A stretch of DNA of 64,000 bases from Mycobacterium sp. DL440 (GCF_011745145.1 NZ_CP050191.1:372001-436000); one strand, 5' to 3'; positions 45,890 to 54,413 are shown, counted from the first letter of the stretch. Made by a program: numbers and translations. Notes: generated by a model from the letters alone, not told the origin.

Positions 45890-46939
45890 ATGACCACTGA
45901 AACCGCAGAGACCGCCGAAACAGTGGAAGCGGTTCCGATGCTCGGCTTTCAGGCCCTCGGGAGCGCGCTCGACGACGCACTGTCCCGTGACCCGTCGGTG
46001 ATCCTGTTGGGCGAGGACATCGCCGACCCCAGCGGCGGGGTGTTCAAGGTGTCCGCCGGGCTGTCCACGAAGTACGGCACCGAACGGGTGCGCGCGACGC
46101 CGATCAGCGAGCAGGCCATCGTCGGCGCCGCGGTGGGCGCCGCCATCGCCGGTATGAAGCCGGTCGCCGAGATCATGCTGATGGACTTCCTGGCCGTGTG
46201 CCTCGACCAGGTGTCCAACCACGCCGCCAAGCTGCGCTACATGTCCGGTGGGCAGACCACGGTGCCGTTGACGATCCGTTGTGCCGCCGGCGCCGGAATG
46301 CAGTTCGGGGCACAGCATTCCGAGATGCTGGAGGCCTGGCTCACCCACATTCCGGGCCTGAAGGTCGTGGTGCCGAGCAACCCCGCTGACGCCAAGGGGT
46401 TGCTCACCGCGGCGATCTTCGACCCCGACCCGGTGGTGGTGGTCGAGCAGAGCCTGCTGTATTTCGCTCCACCGCAGCCGGTTCCGGTCGGCCATCATGT
46501 GGTTCCGCTGGGCTCCGCGGCGACGGTGCGACCGGGCAGCGACGTCACGTTGATCAGCTACGGCAGGCAGGTGCACACCGCTCTGGCCGCCGCCGAGCAA
46601 CTCGCGCAGGAGTCGATCGACGCCGAGGTGATCGACCTGCGATCCCTGGTGCCACTGGACGAGAGCAGGATCCTGGAATCCGTCGCCCGCACCAAACACG
46701 CCGTGGTGATCCACGAGGCGGTGCGGCGGGGCGGATTCGGTGCCGAGCTGGCCGCGCTGATCACCGAGAACCTGTTCGACGAGCTCGGTGCTCCCGTGCA
46801 GCGGGTGGCCGGCGCCGACACCCCGATACCCTTCGCGAAGGTCCTGGAGGACGCCTTCGTGCCGGGACAGGACGCCATCGTCGAGGCGGCCAAGCTTGCG
46901 GTATCCCGGTCGCGGGCCACCGCCGGGTCACGCGGCTAA
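45890..46939 (+). CDS. TPP-dependent dehydrogenase E1 beta
   Basis: A 349-residue beta subunit that pairs with the preceding gene (4-bp gap). Typical segments are LGEDIADPSGGVFKVSAGLS, RVRATPISEQAIVGAAVGAA, RYMSGGQTTVPLTIRC and GLKVVVPSNPADAKGLL, then the C-terminal transketolase-like domain. Its size and order (alpha then beta) match acetoin and branched-chain 2-oxoacid dehydrogenases. Substrate unknown. Confidence 0.92.
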   Translation: MTTETAETAETVEAVPMLGFQALGSALDDALSRDPSVILLGEDIADPSGGVFKVSAGLSTKYGTERVRATPISEQAIVGAAVGAAIAGMKPVAEIMLMDFLAVCLDQVSNHAAKLRYMSGGQTTVPLTIRCAAGAGMQFGAQHSEMLEAWLTHIPGLKVVVPSNPADAKGLLTAAIFDPDPVVVVEQSLLYFAPPQPVPVGHHVVPLGSAATVRPGSDVTLISYGRQVHTALAAAEQLAQESIDAEVIDLRSLVPLDESRILESVARTKHAVVIHEAVRRGGFGAELAALITENLFDELGAPVQRVAGADTPIPFAKVLEDAFVPGQDAIVEAAKLAVSRSRATAGSRG

Positions 46940-46944
46940 CCTCC

Positions 46945-48465
46945 GTGGTCCATGCGATCGGGCAGTACGCTCGTCAGGATCCAGGGGCGGTCGCGCTCAC
47001 CGACGGCACCACCGCGTGGACGTGGCCGCAGCTCGATGAGCGCCTGAACCAGACCGTGAATTGGCTGCTGGCGCAGCAGTTCCCGCCGGGCGCTCGGGTG
47101 GCGGTGATGGGTGCCAACAGTGTGCACATCGTGCTGGCACACCTGGCCACCACCTACGCCGGGTTGTCGGCGGTGCCGGTGAACGACCACCTGACCGCAG
47201 ATGAGGTCGGCTACATCCTGCGTGACGCCGCCGTACATACGGTGCTGTGCAGCGCAGACGTGGCCACCACCGTGCGCGCGGCGGACCCCGACGTACAAGT
47301 GGTGGCCTGGGGCGACCTCGAGGTCGTGACGGCGCAGTATTCCGACAGCGAGCCGCCCGCTGACATTGCGCCGGTCAAGCCGCTGTACTACACCTCGGGC
47401 ACCACCGGCCACCCCAAGGGGGTCGAGCTACCGGATCAGATGTTTCCCGGCGGCGCTTCGATGGTCGAATACGTTCAGCGCGTGATTGACTCACCCATTC
47501 GCACGCCGGGCAGGCAAATGGTGATAGCTCCCATGCACCACACCGGGCCCATGGCAGGTGTGCGCGGGATCGTGGCGGGGCAACCACTGGTCATCCTGCC
47601 GAAGTTCGACGCCGAGCGGGTGCTCGCCACCATCGACCGCGAGCGCATCGAGGCCACCATGATGGTGCCGACACACTTCTCCCGCCTGCTACACCTGCCT
47701 GCCGACGTCCGAAACCGCTACGACGTCAGCAGTGTGAAGAGCATCGTGCACACCGGTGCGCCCTGTCCGATCGAGGTGAAGCGGGCCATGATCGACTGGT
47801 TCGGCCCGATTCTGGTCGAGGCGTACGGCTCCACCGAGGCCGGGACGGTGACCCTGATCAACTCGGTCGACTGGCTGGAACACCCAGGGTCGGTGGGGCG
47901 GGCCATGCCGGGGTACGAACTCAGCGTCCGCACCGAGCAGGGCGAGGTGCTGCCCAGTGGCGCAGCGGGATTGGTCTGTGTGCGATCCAGCGTAGGGCAC
48001 CGTCCCAGTTATCACGGCGATCCGGAGAAGACCCGGCGCAGCTATGTGGCCGATGGGGTGTTCGCGCTCGGTGAGATCGGCTATCTCGACGACGACGGCT
48101 ACCTGTACCTCACCGACCGCGCCTCGGACCTGGTCGTCAGCGGAGGCGTCAACGTGTACCCGGCCGAGTCGGAGGCGGTGCTGCGCCGGCATCCCGCCGT
48201 GGCCGACGTCGCTGTGATCGGCATCCCGCACGACGACCTCGGCGAACAGTTGTGTGCCCTGGTGGTGACCACCGATCCTGGTGCCGAACCCGCCGAACTG
48301 GTCGCATGGACGCGAGATCGCATGGCTCACTACAAGTGTCCGAATCTGGTCGAGATCGTCGACTTCGATCTGCGTTCGGTGATGGGGAAATTGAACAAGC
48401 GGCAACTGCGGGACCGCTATCTGGCCCGGCCCGCTGCCGGCACGACGTCGGCCGGGAGGCCCTGA
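46945..48465 (+). CDS. AMP-binding acyl-CoA synthetase
   Basis: A 506-residue ANL-superfamily ligase. The ATP loop is YYTSGTTGHPKGVELP, followed by the adenylation motifs EAYGSTEAGTV and the C-terminal hinge YLTDRASDLVVSGGVNVYP. It activates a carboxylic acid to its CoA thioester, probably the acid produced by the aldehyde dehydrogenase at 41882. GTG start 5 bp after E1 beta; it overlaps the next gene by one base. Chain-length preference cannot be seen. Confidence 0.92.
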   Translation: MVHAIGQYARQDPGAVALTDGTTAWTWPQLDERLNQTVNWLLAQQFPPGARVAVMGANSVHIVLAHLATTYAGLSAVPVNDHLTADEVGYILRDAAVHTVLCSADVATTVRAADPDVQVVAWGDLEVVTAQYSDSEPPADIAPVKPLYYTSGTTGHPKGVELPDQMFPGGASMVEYVQRVIDSPIRTPGRQMVIAPMHHTGPMAGVRGIVAGQPLVILPKFDAERVLATIDRERIEATMMVPTHFSRLLHLPADVRNRYDVSSVKSIVHTGAPCPIEVKRAMIDWFGPILVEAYGSTEAGTVTLINSVDWLEHPGSVGRAMPGYELSVRTEQGEVLPSGAAGLVCVRSSVGHRPSYHGDPEKTRRSYVADGVFALGEIGYLDDDGYLYLTDRASDLVVSGGVNVYPAESEAVLRRHPAVADVAVIGIPHDDLGEQLCALVVTTDPGAEPAELVAWTRDRMAHYKCPNLVEIVDFDLRSVMGKLNKRQLRDRYLARPAAGTTSAGRP

Positions 48466-49532
48466 TGGACACTGTCGAACTGACCCGTGACGCCGAATCG
48501 CCGGCGTTCTCGTTCACCGAGGAACATGCTGCGCTGCGCGGCGTGCTCGGCGACCTCTTCGCCGACGCCGGCGAGACCGGTTGGCGCAGACTGCTGTCCG
48601 ATGTCGGGGCCGACGAGATCGTCTTCGACACCGCGGACGCCACAGAGTCGACGGCGACGGCCGTCGACTTGGCGATTCTCGCCGAACAGGCCGGCGCAGC
48701 GCTCTTCGGCGGCCCGCTGTCGCCCAGCGTGGCCGCCGGCGTGCTGGCCGCGAGCGTCGGGGACCCGGCGCTGGTGGCCCCGCTGCGCGACGGGACGCGA
48801 ACGATCGCCGCTGCCACGGACGCCCGGCTGACCACGAACCCGTCCGGTGGAATCGACGCGAGCGTGGCGCCGGTGTGGAATGCGCCCGGAGCCGACGCGG
48901 TGGTGGTCTCCGGAACTTTCGAGGGCGCGCCCGCGGTGGCTGTGCTGGACGGTGTCGCCGGGGCGATCGAAGAGCTGTCCGGCCTCGATCTGTCCCGGCC
49001 GTTGGGGAGACTGACGGTCAAGGGAGCCCAGCCGGCTGTTCTGCTCTGCGGCGAAGAGGCCGCCCCGGTGTGTATCGAGATGGCGCGGCGGGCCGGCCTG
49101 GTGACCTCTGCCGAATTGCTCGGAGTGGCTCAACACGCATTGGATGCGACCGTCGAATACGTCGAGAAGCGAGTGCAATTCGGCCGCACCATCGGTTCCT
49201 TCCAGGCGGTCAAGCATCGGTTGGTGGATCTCTTGGCGGCAGTGGAACTCACCCGCTCGGCCGTCTACGGTGCGGCCTGGCGGCTCAGCGGTGAGCCGCG
49301 GCTGAACACGGACATCGACCTGGCTGTGGCGGCGCTGCTGTCCCGGCAGACGGCACTCGCGGTCACCAAGGCCGCCGTCCAGCTGCACGGTGGCATCGCC
49401 ATCACCTGGGAATACTGGGCACACCGCTACCTGCGGCGAGCCAATTCGGTTGTCGCGCTGACCGGTTCGCCCAGTGTGTACCGGCAGCTGCTGGCCGACC
49501 TGATCGATCGACGGGATGCTGACAGTGTCTGA
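48465..49532 (+). CDS. Acyl-CoA dehydrogenase, short partner subunit
   Basis: A 355-residue FadE-type flavoprotein, shorter than the usual 380-400 and Ala/Asp-rich in its N-terminal half. The C-terminal part (VEYVEKRVQFGRTIGSFQAV, KHRLVDLLAAVELTRSA) is conserved. Immediately followed, with a 17-bp overlap, by a second acyl-CoA dehydrogenase. In steroid-degrading actinobacteria such pairs form alpha2beta2 enzymes with one active subunit; I infer the same here. Its start ATG shares a base with the previous stop. Confidence 0.88.
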   Translation: MDTVELTRDAESPAFSFTEEHAALRGVLGDLFADAGETGWRRLLSDVGADEIVFDTADATESTATAVDLAILAEQAGAALFGGPLSPSVAAGVLAASVGDPALVAPLRDGTRTIAAATDARLTTNPSGGIDASVAPVWNAPGADAVVVSGTFEGAPAVAVLDGVAGAIEELSGLDLSRPLGRLTVKGAQPAVLLCGEEAAPVCIEMARRAGLVTSAELLGVAQHALDATVEYVEKRVQFGRTIGSFQAVKHRLVDLLAAVELTRSAVYGAAWRLSGEPRLNTDIDLAVAALLSRQTALAVTKAAVQLHGGIAITWEYWAHRYLRRANSVVALTGSPSVYRQLLADLIDRRDADSV

Positions 49533-50670
49533 GCAACTGCACGACGGTGAGCTGCGCGACGAGGTCGAACGCTGGGTGGTCGACAACTTTTCCGGCGCAG
49601 GCGAAACCTGGTACGCCGCACTCGGGGACCGCGGCTACACCGTGCCGCACTGGCCGCGAGAACACGGCGGTCTCGGCTACACCGAGCCGCAGGCCGCGGT
49701 GGTGCGGTCGGTGCTGGCCGACCACGGTGCCGGGCTGCCGGACCACTACTTCGTGCCGTTGATGCTGATCGGCCCGGCCATCATGGACTGGGGCACCCCG
49801 GAACAGCAGCGGAAGTACCTGCCCGGCATCGTGGCCGGTGCGGACATGTGGTGTCAGCTGTTCAGCGAACCCGGGGCGGGATCGGACCTGGCGAGCCTGG
49901 CCACGCGTGCGGTGCCCGAGGGCAATTCGTGGCGGATCAACGGACAGAAGGTGTGGAGTTCGTTCGCCACCGAATCCCGCTACGGGATGCTGCTGGCCCG
50001 CACTGACCCGGATCAGCCGAAGAACGCCGGTATCACTTGCTTCCTGGTCGATATGGCCTCGCCCGGCGTGACTGTGCGGCCGCTGCGCCAGCTCACCGGC
50101 GACGAGCACTTCTGCGAGGTGTTCCTCGAGGACCTGGAGTTGGGCGCCGAGACGGTGCTCGGCAAGGTCAACGACGGCTGGCGCGTCGCCATGACGACCC
50201 TGAACGCCGAACGATCCGGCCTTTCAGAAACCTCCAGCGCCAGTGGCATCCCGTTGGCGCCGGTGCTCGAGTTGGCGCGGCGCACCGGACGTTGGAACGA
50301 TCCCGTGGTTCGAGATCGGCTGGTCGATCTGTTCGCGAAAGAACATGCGCTGGCGCTGACCAATCTGCGTTCGGTCGCTGAGTCCCGCACTCCCGGAGGC
50401 TCTCCGACAGGGTCGATCACCAAACTCGTGCTGTCTGAGTTATCCCAGGAGATCAGCGAACTCGGTTTCGAGCTGGGCGGAGCCGAAGCGGCCTACTGGG
50501 ATGGCGCGATGCCCGCGGAGACGCACGATCTCCTCGACAGCCGCCGGTTCACCATCGCCGGCGGGACGTCCGAGGTGCAGCGCAACATCGTCGGCGAACG
50601 CGTGCTGGGCCTGGAACGCGAGATCGATCCGGGGCGGGGCAAGCCTTGGCGCGAACTGCGGCGCGGCTGA
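49516..50670 (+). CDS. Acyl-CoA dehydrogenase, long partner subunit
   Basis: A 384-residue acyl-CoA dehydrogenase. It has the FAD/substrate segment WCQLFSEPGAGSDLASLATRAV, the WRINGQKVWSS strand and a C-terminal RNIVGERVLGLERE. Probably the partner of the gene at 48465 in an alpha2beta2 complex that introduces the alpha-beta double bond in the CoA ester. Likely start ATG 49516; the overlap with the first subunit implies coupled translation. A ferredoxin follows after one base. Confidence 0.9.
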   Translation: MLTVSEQLHDGELRDEVERWVVDNFSGAGETWYAALGDRGYTVPHWPREHGGLGYTEPQAAVVRSVLADHGAGLPDHYFVPLMLIGPAIMDWGTPEQQRKYLPGIVAGADMWCQLFSEPGAGSDLASLATRAVPEGNSWRINGQKVWSSFATESRYGMLLARTDPDQPKNAGITCFLVDMASPGVTVRPLRQLTGDEHFCEVFLEDLELGAETVLGKVNDGWRVAMTTLNAERSGLSETSSASGIPLAPVLELARRTGRWNDPVVRDRLVDLFAKEHALALTNLRSVAESRTPGGSPTGSITKLVLSELSQEISELGFELGGAEAAYWDGAMPAETHDLLDSRRFTIAGGTSEVQRNIVGERVLGLEREIDPGRGKPWRELRRG

Positions 50671-50671
50671 C

Positions 50672-51028
50672 GTGCCGACCGTCACCGTCCGGCCGTCGGG
50701 GATCACCTTCGAGGCGGCCCAGGGGCAGACGGTGATGGCTGCCGCGGTGGCGGCGGGGCTTCGCTGGCCGACGGTGTGCGGCGGAAATGGCGATTGCCTG
50801 GTCTGCCACGTCGGCGTGCTCGAGGGAGCGCAGCACCTGGCGAAGCCGACGGTGACCGAGACGGAGGCGGTTCGCCACCTCACCGGGGATCGGGGTGGAC
50901 GCGGCGAGCACGTGCGGTTGGCCTGCCAGGCCGGGGTGCTGGGAGACGTGGTTGTCGAGAAACGTGGAGTGCGCAAACGGCGCATCGCAACCGAACAGTC
51001 AGTAGAACAGGAGGAGTCGGGTGGCTGA
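50672..51028 (+). CDS. Plant-type [2Fe-2S] ferredoxin
   Basis: A 118-residue ferredoxin with Cys36-x5-Cys42-x2-Cys45 (VCGGNGDCLVC) and Cys85 (LACQ), the plant/adrenodoxin-type cluster pattern. A natural electron donor for the Rieske oxygenase at 39787 or the P450 at 37582; no reductase gene is present in the window. The GTG start lies one base after the previous stop. It overlaps the DUF35 gene by 8 bp. Confidence 0.85.
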   Translation: MPTVTVRPSGITFEAAQGQTVMAAAVAAGLRWPTVCGGNGDCLVCHVGVLEGAQHLAKPTVTETEAVRHLTGDRGGRGEHVRLACQAGVLGDVVVEKRGVRKRRIATEQSVEQEESGG

Positions 51029-51452
51029 GATCATCGATCCCGAGATCATGGAGATCCACGATGGCCGGCTCAGGCTGGTCGGCGGCCGCTGCGGTACCTG
51101 CGGAGAGATCGAGTTTCCGCGCAGGGAGTCATGCCGCGACTGCGGTGGCGTCGACATCGCTGCGATGACGCTGGCCGATCACGGGGTGCTCTGGACCTGG
51201 ACTGTGCAGCGGTTCCCACCGCCGAGCCCGCCGTACTTCGGCGCCGCAGACGATTTCGAGCCGTTCGGGGTGGGGTATGTGGAACTTCCCGGAGAGGTCA
51301 TCGTGGAGGCGCGGCTGACCGAATCGGATCCGAACCGGTTGCGGATCGGCCTCCCGATGGTGCTCACCAGCATCGACGTCAGCACCGAAACCGGGCAAAC
51401 AGCCCAGACTTTCGCGTTTGCACCGGTTGCACAGGAAGGGGAGCGGTCATGA
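51021..51452 (+). CDS. DUF35 zinc-ribbon/OB-fold protein
   Basis: A 143-residue DUF35 protein. The N-terminal rubredoxin-like zinc ribbon has Cys24, Cys27, Cys38 and Cys41, followed by an OB-fold that binds acyl-CoA in relatives. DUF35 proteins partner thiolase-like enzymes; in steroid side-chain breakdown the DUF35 domain of ChsH2 partners the aldolase Ltp2. The adjacent thiolase-like gene overlaps it by 4 bp, so they likely form one complex. GTG start. Confidence 0.9.
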   Translation: MAEIIDPEIMEIHDGRLRLVGGRCGTCGEIEFPRRESCRDCGGVDIAAMTLADHGVLWTWTVQRFPPPSPPYFGAADDFEPFGVGYVELPGEVIVEARLTESDPNRLRIGLPMVLTSIDVSTETGQTAQTFAFAPVAQEGERS

Positions 51453-52594
51453 ACTCCGTGGCGATCATCGGCGTCGGGTGCCGTCCGTTCGGGCGTTATC
51501 AGAACGCCTCGGTGCGCAGAGAGGCCGTGACGGCCGTGCGGCAGGCGCTGGCAGACGCATCGGTGACCTGGCCGCAGATCGAGTACGCCGTGGGCGGCAG
51601 CATGTCGGCCGGGTCGGCCGACACCCTGGTGTCCGATCTGGGGTTGACGGGTGTGCCATTCGTCAACGTGTTCAACGGCTGTGCCACGGGCAGCAGTTCG
51701 CTGATCTCGGCAGAGCACACCATCGAGGCCGGCGCGGCGGATCTCGCGCTGGTGGTCGGCTTTGACTCGCACCCTCGGGGAGCCTTCGCGATCGATCCCG
51801 CCGCCATGGGGCTCGGCGAGTGGTACGGCCCGTCGGGCCTGGCACTGACCTCTCAGTTCTTCGCCCTGAAGATCCAGCGTTATCTGCACGAGTTCGGTCT
51901 GCCGGAACGGCTGCTGGCCAAGGTGGCGGCCAAGGCATCCCGCAATGGTTCGCTCAACCCCAATGCCTGGCGGCGCAAGCCGCTGTCGGAGGCCGACGTG
52001 GAAGCGTCGATGATGCTGTCAGATCCATTGCGTCAGTACATGCTGTGCTCGCCGGGTGACGGCGCGACCGCGATCGTGTTGTGCAATGCGGACAAGGCCA
52101 GGAAGTTCAGCCCGCACCCGGTGTACGTCGCGTCGTCGGCAGTGCGGACGCGCCGTCCCGGCTCGTTCGAGGTGCTCAGTCCGTCGCTGTCGGTTCGCCG
52201 CGGGGACAGCCCGACCGTGGACGCCGCCACGGCGGCATTCGACATGGCCGGCATCGGGCCGGCCGACGTGGACCTGGCCCAGCTGCAGGACACCGATGCG
52301 GGCGCCGAGATCATCCACCTGGCCGAGACCGGGCTGTGCGCCGACGGTGAGCAGACCGAGCTGATCGACTCCGGCGCAACCGAACTCACCGGTCGGTTGC
52401 CGATCAACACGGACGGTGGATGTCTGGCCAATGGGGAACCGATCGGCGCATCGGGCCTTCGGCAGATTCATGAGAACGTGCTGCAACTGCGTGGCACCGC
52501 CGGCGACCGTCAGGTGGGCGGACAGCCCAAGGTGGCCCTGTCCCACGTCTACGGTGCGCCAGGGCTCAGTGGCTGCACGATTCTCACCAGATAG
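51449..52594 (+). CDS. Thiolase-like protein (possibly aldolase-type)
   Basis: A 381-residue SCP-x/thiolase-fold protein. The usual nucleophile position is present (NGCATGSSS, Cys78), but the conserved C-terminal GHPxGATG loop reads GEPIGASG, with Glu replacing the catalytic His. Together with the DUF35 partner upstream, this points to a retro-aldol or other non-thiolytic function, like Ltp2, rather than a standard beta-ketothiolase. An extended open frame upstream of 51449 is not coding. It ends the CoA-ester part of the operon. Confidence 0.85.
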   Translation: MNSVAIIGVGCRPFGRYQNASVRREAVTAVRQALADASVTWPQIEYAVGGSMSAGSADTLVSDLGLTGVPFVNVFNGCATGSSSLISAEHTIEAGAADLALVVGFDSHPRGAFAIDPAAMGLGEWYGPSGLALTSQFFALKIQRYLHEFGLPERLLAKVAAKASRNGSLNPNAWRRKPLSEADVEASMMLSDPLRQYMLCSPGDGATAIVLCNADKARKFSPHPVYVASSAVRTRRPGSFEVLSPSLSVRRGDSPTVDAATAAFDMAGIGPADVDLAQLQDTDAGAEIIHLAETGLCADGEQTELIDSGATELTGRLPINTDGGCLANGEPIGASGLRQIHENVLQLRGTAGDRQVGGQPKVALSHVYGAPGLSGCTILTR

Positions 52595-52663
52595 GCGCTG
52601 GCCCCCGTGCCCTGCCCCGGCGCTGTACATCCCCGCTGACACATCCCGAAAGGCCTGACCACG

Positions 52664-52900
52664 ATGGAAATCAAGATGCCCAAACTCGATGTCACGATGA
52701 CCGAGGGCGTGTTCATGGGCTGGCTCGTCCCCGATGGTGCGACCGTGGCGGAGGGTGAGGACCTCTACACCGTGGGGACCGACAAGGTGGAGACCGACAT
52801 TCCCGCGCCGTGTACGGGCACCCTGCGCTGCGGCGACATCGTGTTCCAAGCGGCCTACCCCGTGGGCGCCACGCTCGGCTCGCTCGACCCTATCGGGTGA
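52664..52900 (+). CDS. Stand-alone lipoyl-domain protein
   Basis: A 78-residue protein that is essentially one biotinyl/lipoyl domain: MPKLDVTMTEGVFMGWLVPDG and the modification site GTDKVETD with Lys41. E2 proteins of 2-oxoacid or acetoin dehydrogenases begin with such a domain, but here no binding or acyltransferase domain follows; the stop is followed at once by the convergent LLM gene, with an 11-bp overlap. I infer it accepts the acyl group from the E1 encoded at 44920-46939. Whether an E2 core elsewhere is used is unknown. Confidence 0.85.
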   Translation: MEIKMPKLDVTMTEGVFMGWLVPDGATVAEGEDLYTVGTDKVETDIPAPCTGTLRCGDIVFQAAYPVGATLGSLDPIG

Positions 52901-53930
52901 GCGAGACGAGCTCCTCGCAGAACTTCACGGTCTCGGCGGTGTCGGTGGCCAACGGATGCACGAGCATCGTGGTCACACCGGCCTCGGCATATGCGGCCAG
53001 GCGTTCCTTGACGAATCCCTTCGGCCCGACCAGCGACACGTTGCGCACCAGATCGTCGGGCACCGCCGCGATGGCCTCGGCCTTCTTGCCGGCCAGGAAG
53101 AGGTCCTGGATGTGATCGGCGACCTCACCGTAGCCGTACCGGGTGGCCAGCTTGTGATAAAAGTTCTGCCCGCGGGCGCCCATGCCGCCGATGTACAGCG
53201 CCAGTTGGGGTTTCGCCCAGGCGAGCCGGTCGTCGACGTCGTCACCGATGGCCAGGCTGGCGCTGACCATGACGTCCAGCGCCCCCAGCGCCGGGTCGCG
53301 CTTGGCGGTCCCGGCGCGAAGGGCGTCGCCCCACACGTCGTCGGCCTTCTCCGGGAGGTAGAACACCGGCTGCCAGCCCTCGGCGATCTCGGCCGTCAGC
53401 TCGACGTTTTTCGGTCCCAGCGCGGCGATCGTGATCGGAATGCGCTCACGCACAGGGTGATTGATCAGGTGCAGCGATTTGCCCAGGCCGGTGCCGCGGT
53501 CGGCGGGCAGGGGCAGCTGGTAGTACTTGCCGTCGTAGTCGAGGTTCTCGCGACGCCACACCTTGCGGCAGATCTCGACCACCTCGCGGGTGCGGCCCAG
53601 CGGCGCGTCGAACGGCACTCCGTGGAAGCCCTCCATCACCTGGGGGCCGGAGGTGCCGATGCCGAGGCGGAACCGCCCGTCGGACACGTAGTCCACCCCG
53701 GCCGCGCTCATTGCCATCAGGGCCGGCGTGCGGGTGTAGATGGGAACCACGCCGGTGCCGAGCTCCATGGTGGAGGTCTTGGCGGCCAGATAGCCCAGCT
53801 GGCTGATCGCGTCATAGGAGTACGCCTCGGCGACCAGGGCGATGTCGACGCCCACCTTCTCCAGTTCGACGACTTGGTCGGCTGCTTCTTTGAAGCCGCC
53901 GGCATAACTCAGGAAGATTCCCGTCCGCAT
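52890..53930 (-). CDS. LLM-class (F420-type) oxidoreductase
   Basis: A 346-residue luciferase-like oxidoreductase, very likely using F420 as is common for mycobacterial members. Features are VELEKVGVDIALVAEAYSYD, LGTGVVPIYTRTPALMAM, RFRLGIGTSGPQVMEGFHG and ITIAALGPKNVELTAEIAEGW. Its substrate may be a ketone or aldehyde intermediate. It is transcribed leftward against the island and has a CAACCGGTTG palindrome 20 bp upstream of its ATG, so its regulation probably differs from the big operons. Confidence 0.88.
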   Translation of the reverse strand: MRTGIFLSYAGGFKEAADQVVELEKVGVDIALVAEAYSYDAISQLGYLAAKTSTMELGTGVVPIYTRTPALMAMSAAGVDYVSDGRFRLGIGTSGPQVMEGFHGVPFDAPLGRTREVVEICRKVWRRENLDYDGKYYQLPLPADRGTGLGKSLHLINHPVRERIPITIAALGPKNVELTAEIAEGWQPVFYLPEKADDVWGDALRAGTAKRDPALGALDVMVSASLAIGDDVDDRLAWAKPQLALYIGGMGARGQNFYHKLATRYGYGEVADHIQDLFLAGKKAEAIAAVPDDLVRNVSLVGPKGFVKERLAAYAEAGVTTMLVHPLATDTAETVKFCEELVSLTR

Positions 53931-53949
53931 GAAGGAGTTATATCACCAT

Positions 53950-53959
53950 CAACCGGTTG
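53950..53959. promoter_or_regulatory. Palindrome before the LLM gene
   Basis: CAACCGGTTG, self-complementary, 20 bp upstream of the minus-strand ATG at 53930. Looks like a TetR-type operator; no binder identified. Confidence 0.4.
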
Positions 53960-54073
53960 GTTGGGAATGTGGGAGCCGTCGATTGAGTGCGCAGGCTGTT
54001 GAGGCGCAGCGAAGATTGACAATCGGGCAGGCTGTTTAACTACGCGCTGTAATTGGCACGCGAAAGCGAGTAA

Positions 54074-54089
54074 AGTGATCTAAGTCACA
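54074..54089. promoter_or_regulatory. CRP-like binding site
   Basis: AGTGA-N6-TCACA matches the CRP consensus TGTGA-N6-TCACA at nine of ten positions. It lies between the divergent LLM and SDR genes. A mycobacterial CRP-family protein is the inferred binder. Confidence 0.5.
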
Positions 54090-54225
54090 TTCTGTGTCGG
54101 GCGTGGGGCGTTGTGTATGTATTCCGCCAGCTCCGGTAACCCTGACGGCCGAGACCGCGAGGCGGCGATCCGTCGTCATTCCGCCGGGCCGGGGTCCTTG
54201 GCGACCGTCCAAGCGCTGAAGGTCG

Positions 54226-54254
54226 ACTTTACAATGAACGAGTATATTGTAACG
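54226..54254. promoter_or_regulatory. TTTACA-N14-TGTAACG element (copy A)
   Basis: ACTTTACA, 14 nt, TGTAACG. It is about 160 bp upstream of the SDR gene at 54414. The same layout recurs at 55650, 58981 and 61026. Confidence 0.5.
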
Positions 54255-54413
54255 GCGTTGGTTCGATGTGCCGCTCGACGGCAATGCGGTATGCCGCTCC
54301 GGCGCTTCAGCGTTCGGGCTATGGGCCAGGAGTGAAGCATGTTTCGACGGGTCGTGTCATCGCTGTGGCCACGGCGATCCAACCTTGATGAGCGCAACCG
54401 GAAGGCTTGAACA

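Larger units (their letters stand above)
53931..54413. other. Regulatory gap with no gene
   Basis: A 483-bp divergent region. It contains the palindrome CAACCGGTTG (53950-53959) next to the LLM start, a CRP-like site at 54074-54089 and a copy of the TTTACA-N14-TGTAACG element at 54226-54254. It is visibly more AT-rich than the preceding island. A 74-codon frame at 54111-54335 was not judged coding. Confidence 0.6.

Noticed and set aside
54226..54254. TTTACA motif as a -35 box
   Set aside because: No consistent -10 hexamer appears at 16-19 bp downstream in the four copies.
54111..54335. 74-codon open frame
   Set aside because: It contains operator copy A and shows no coding character.
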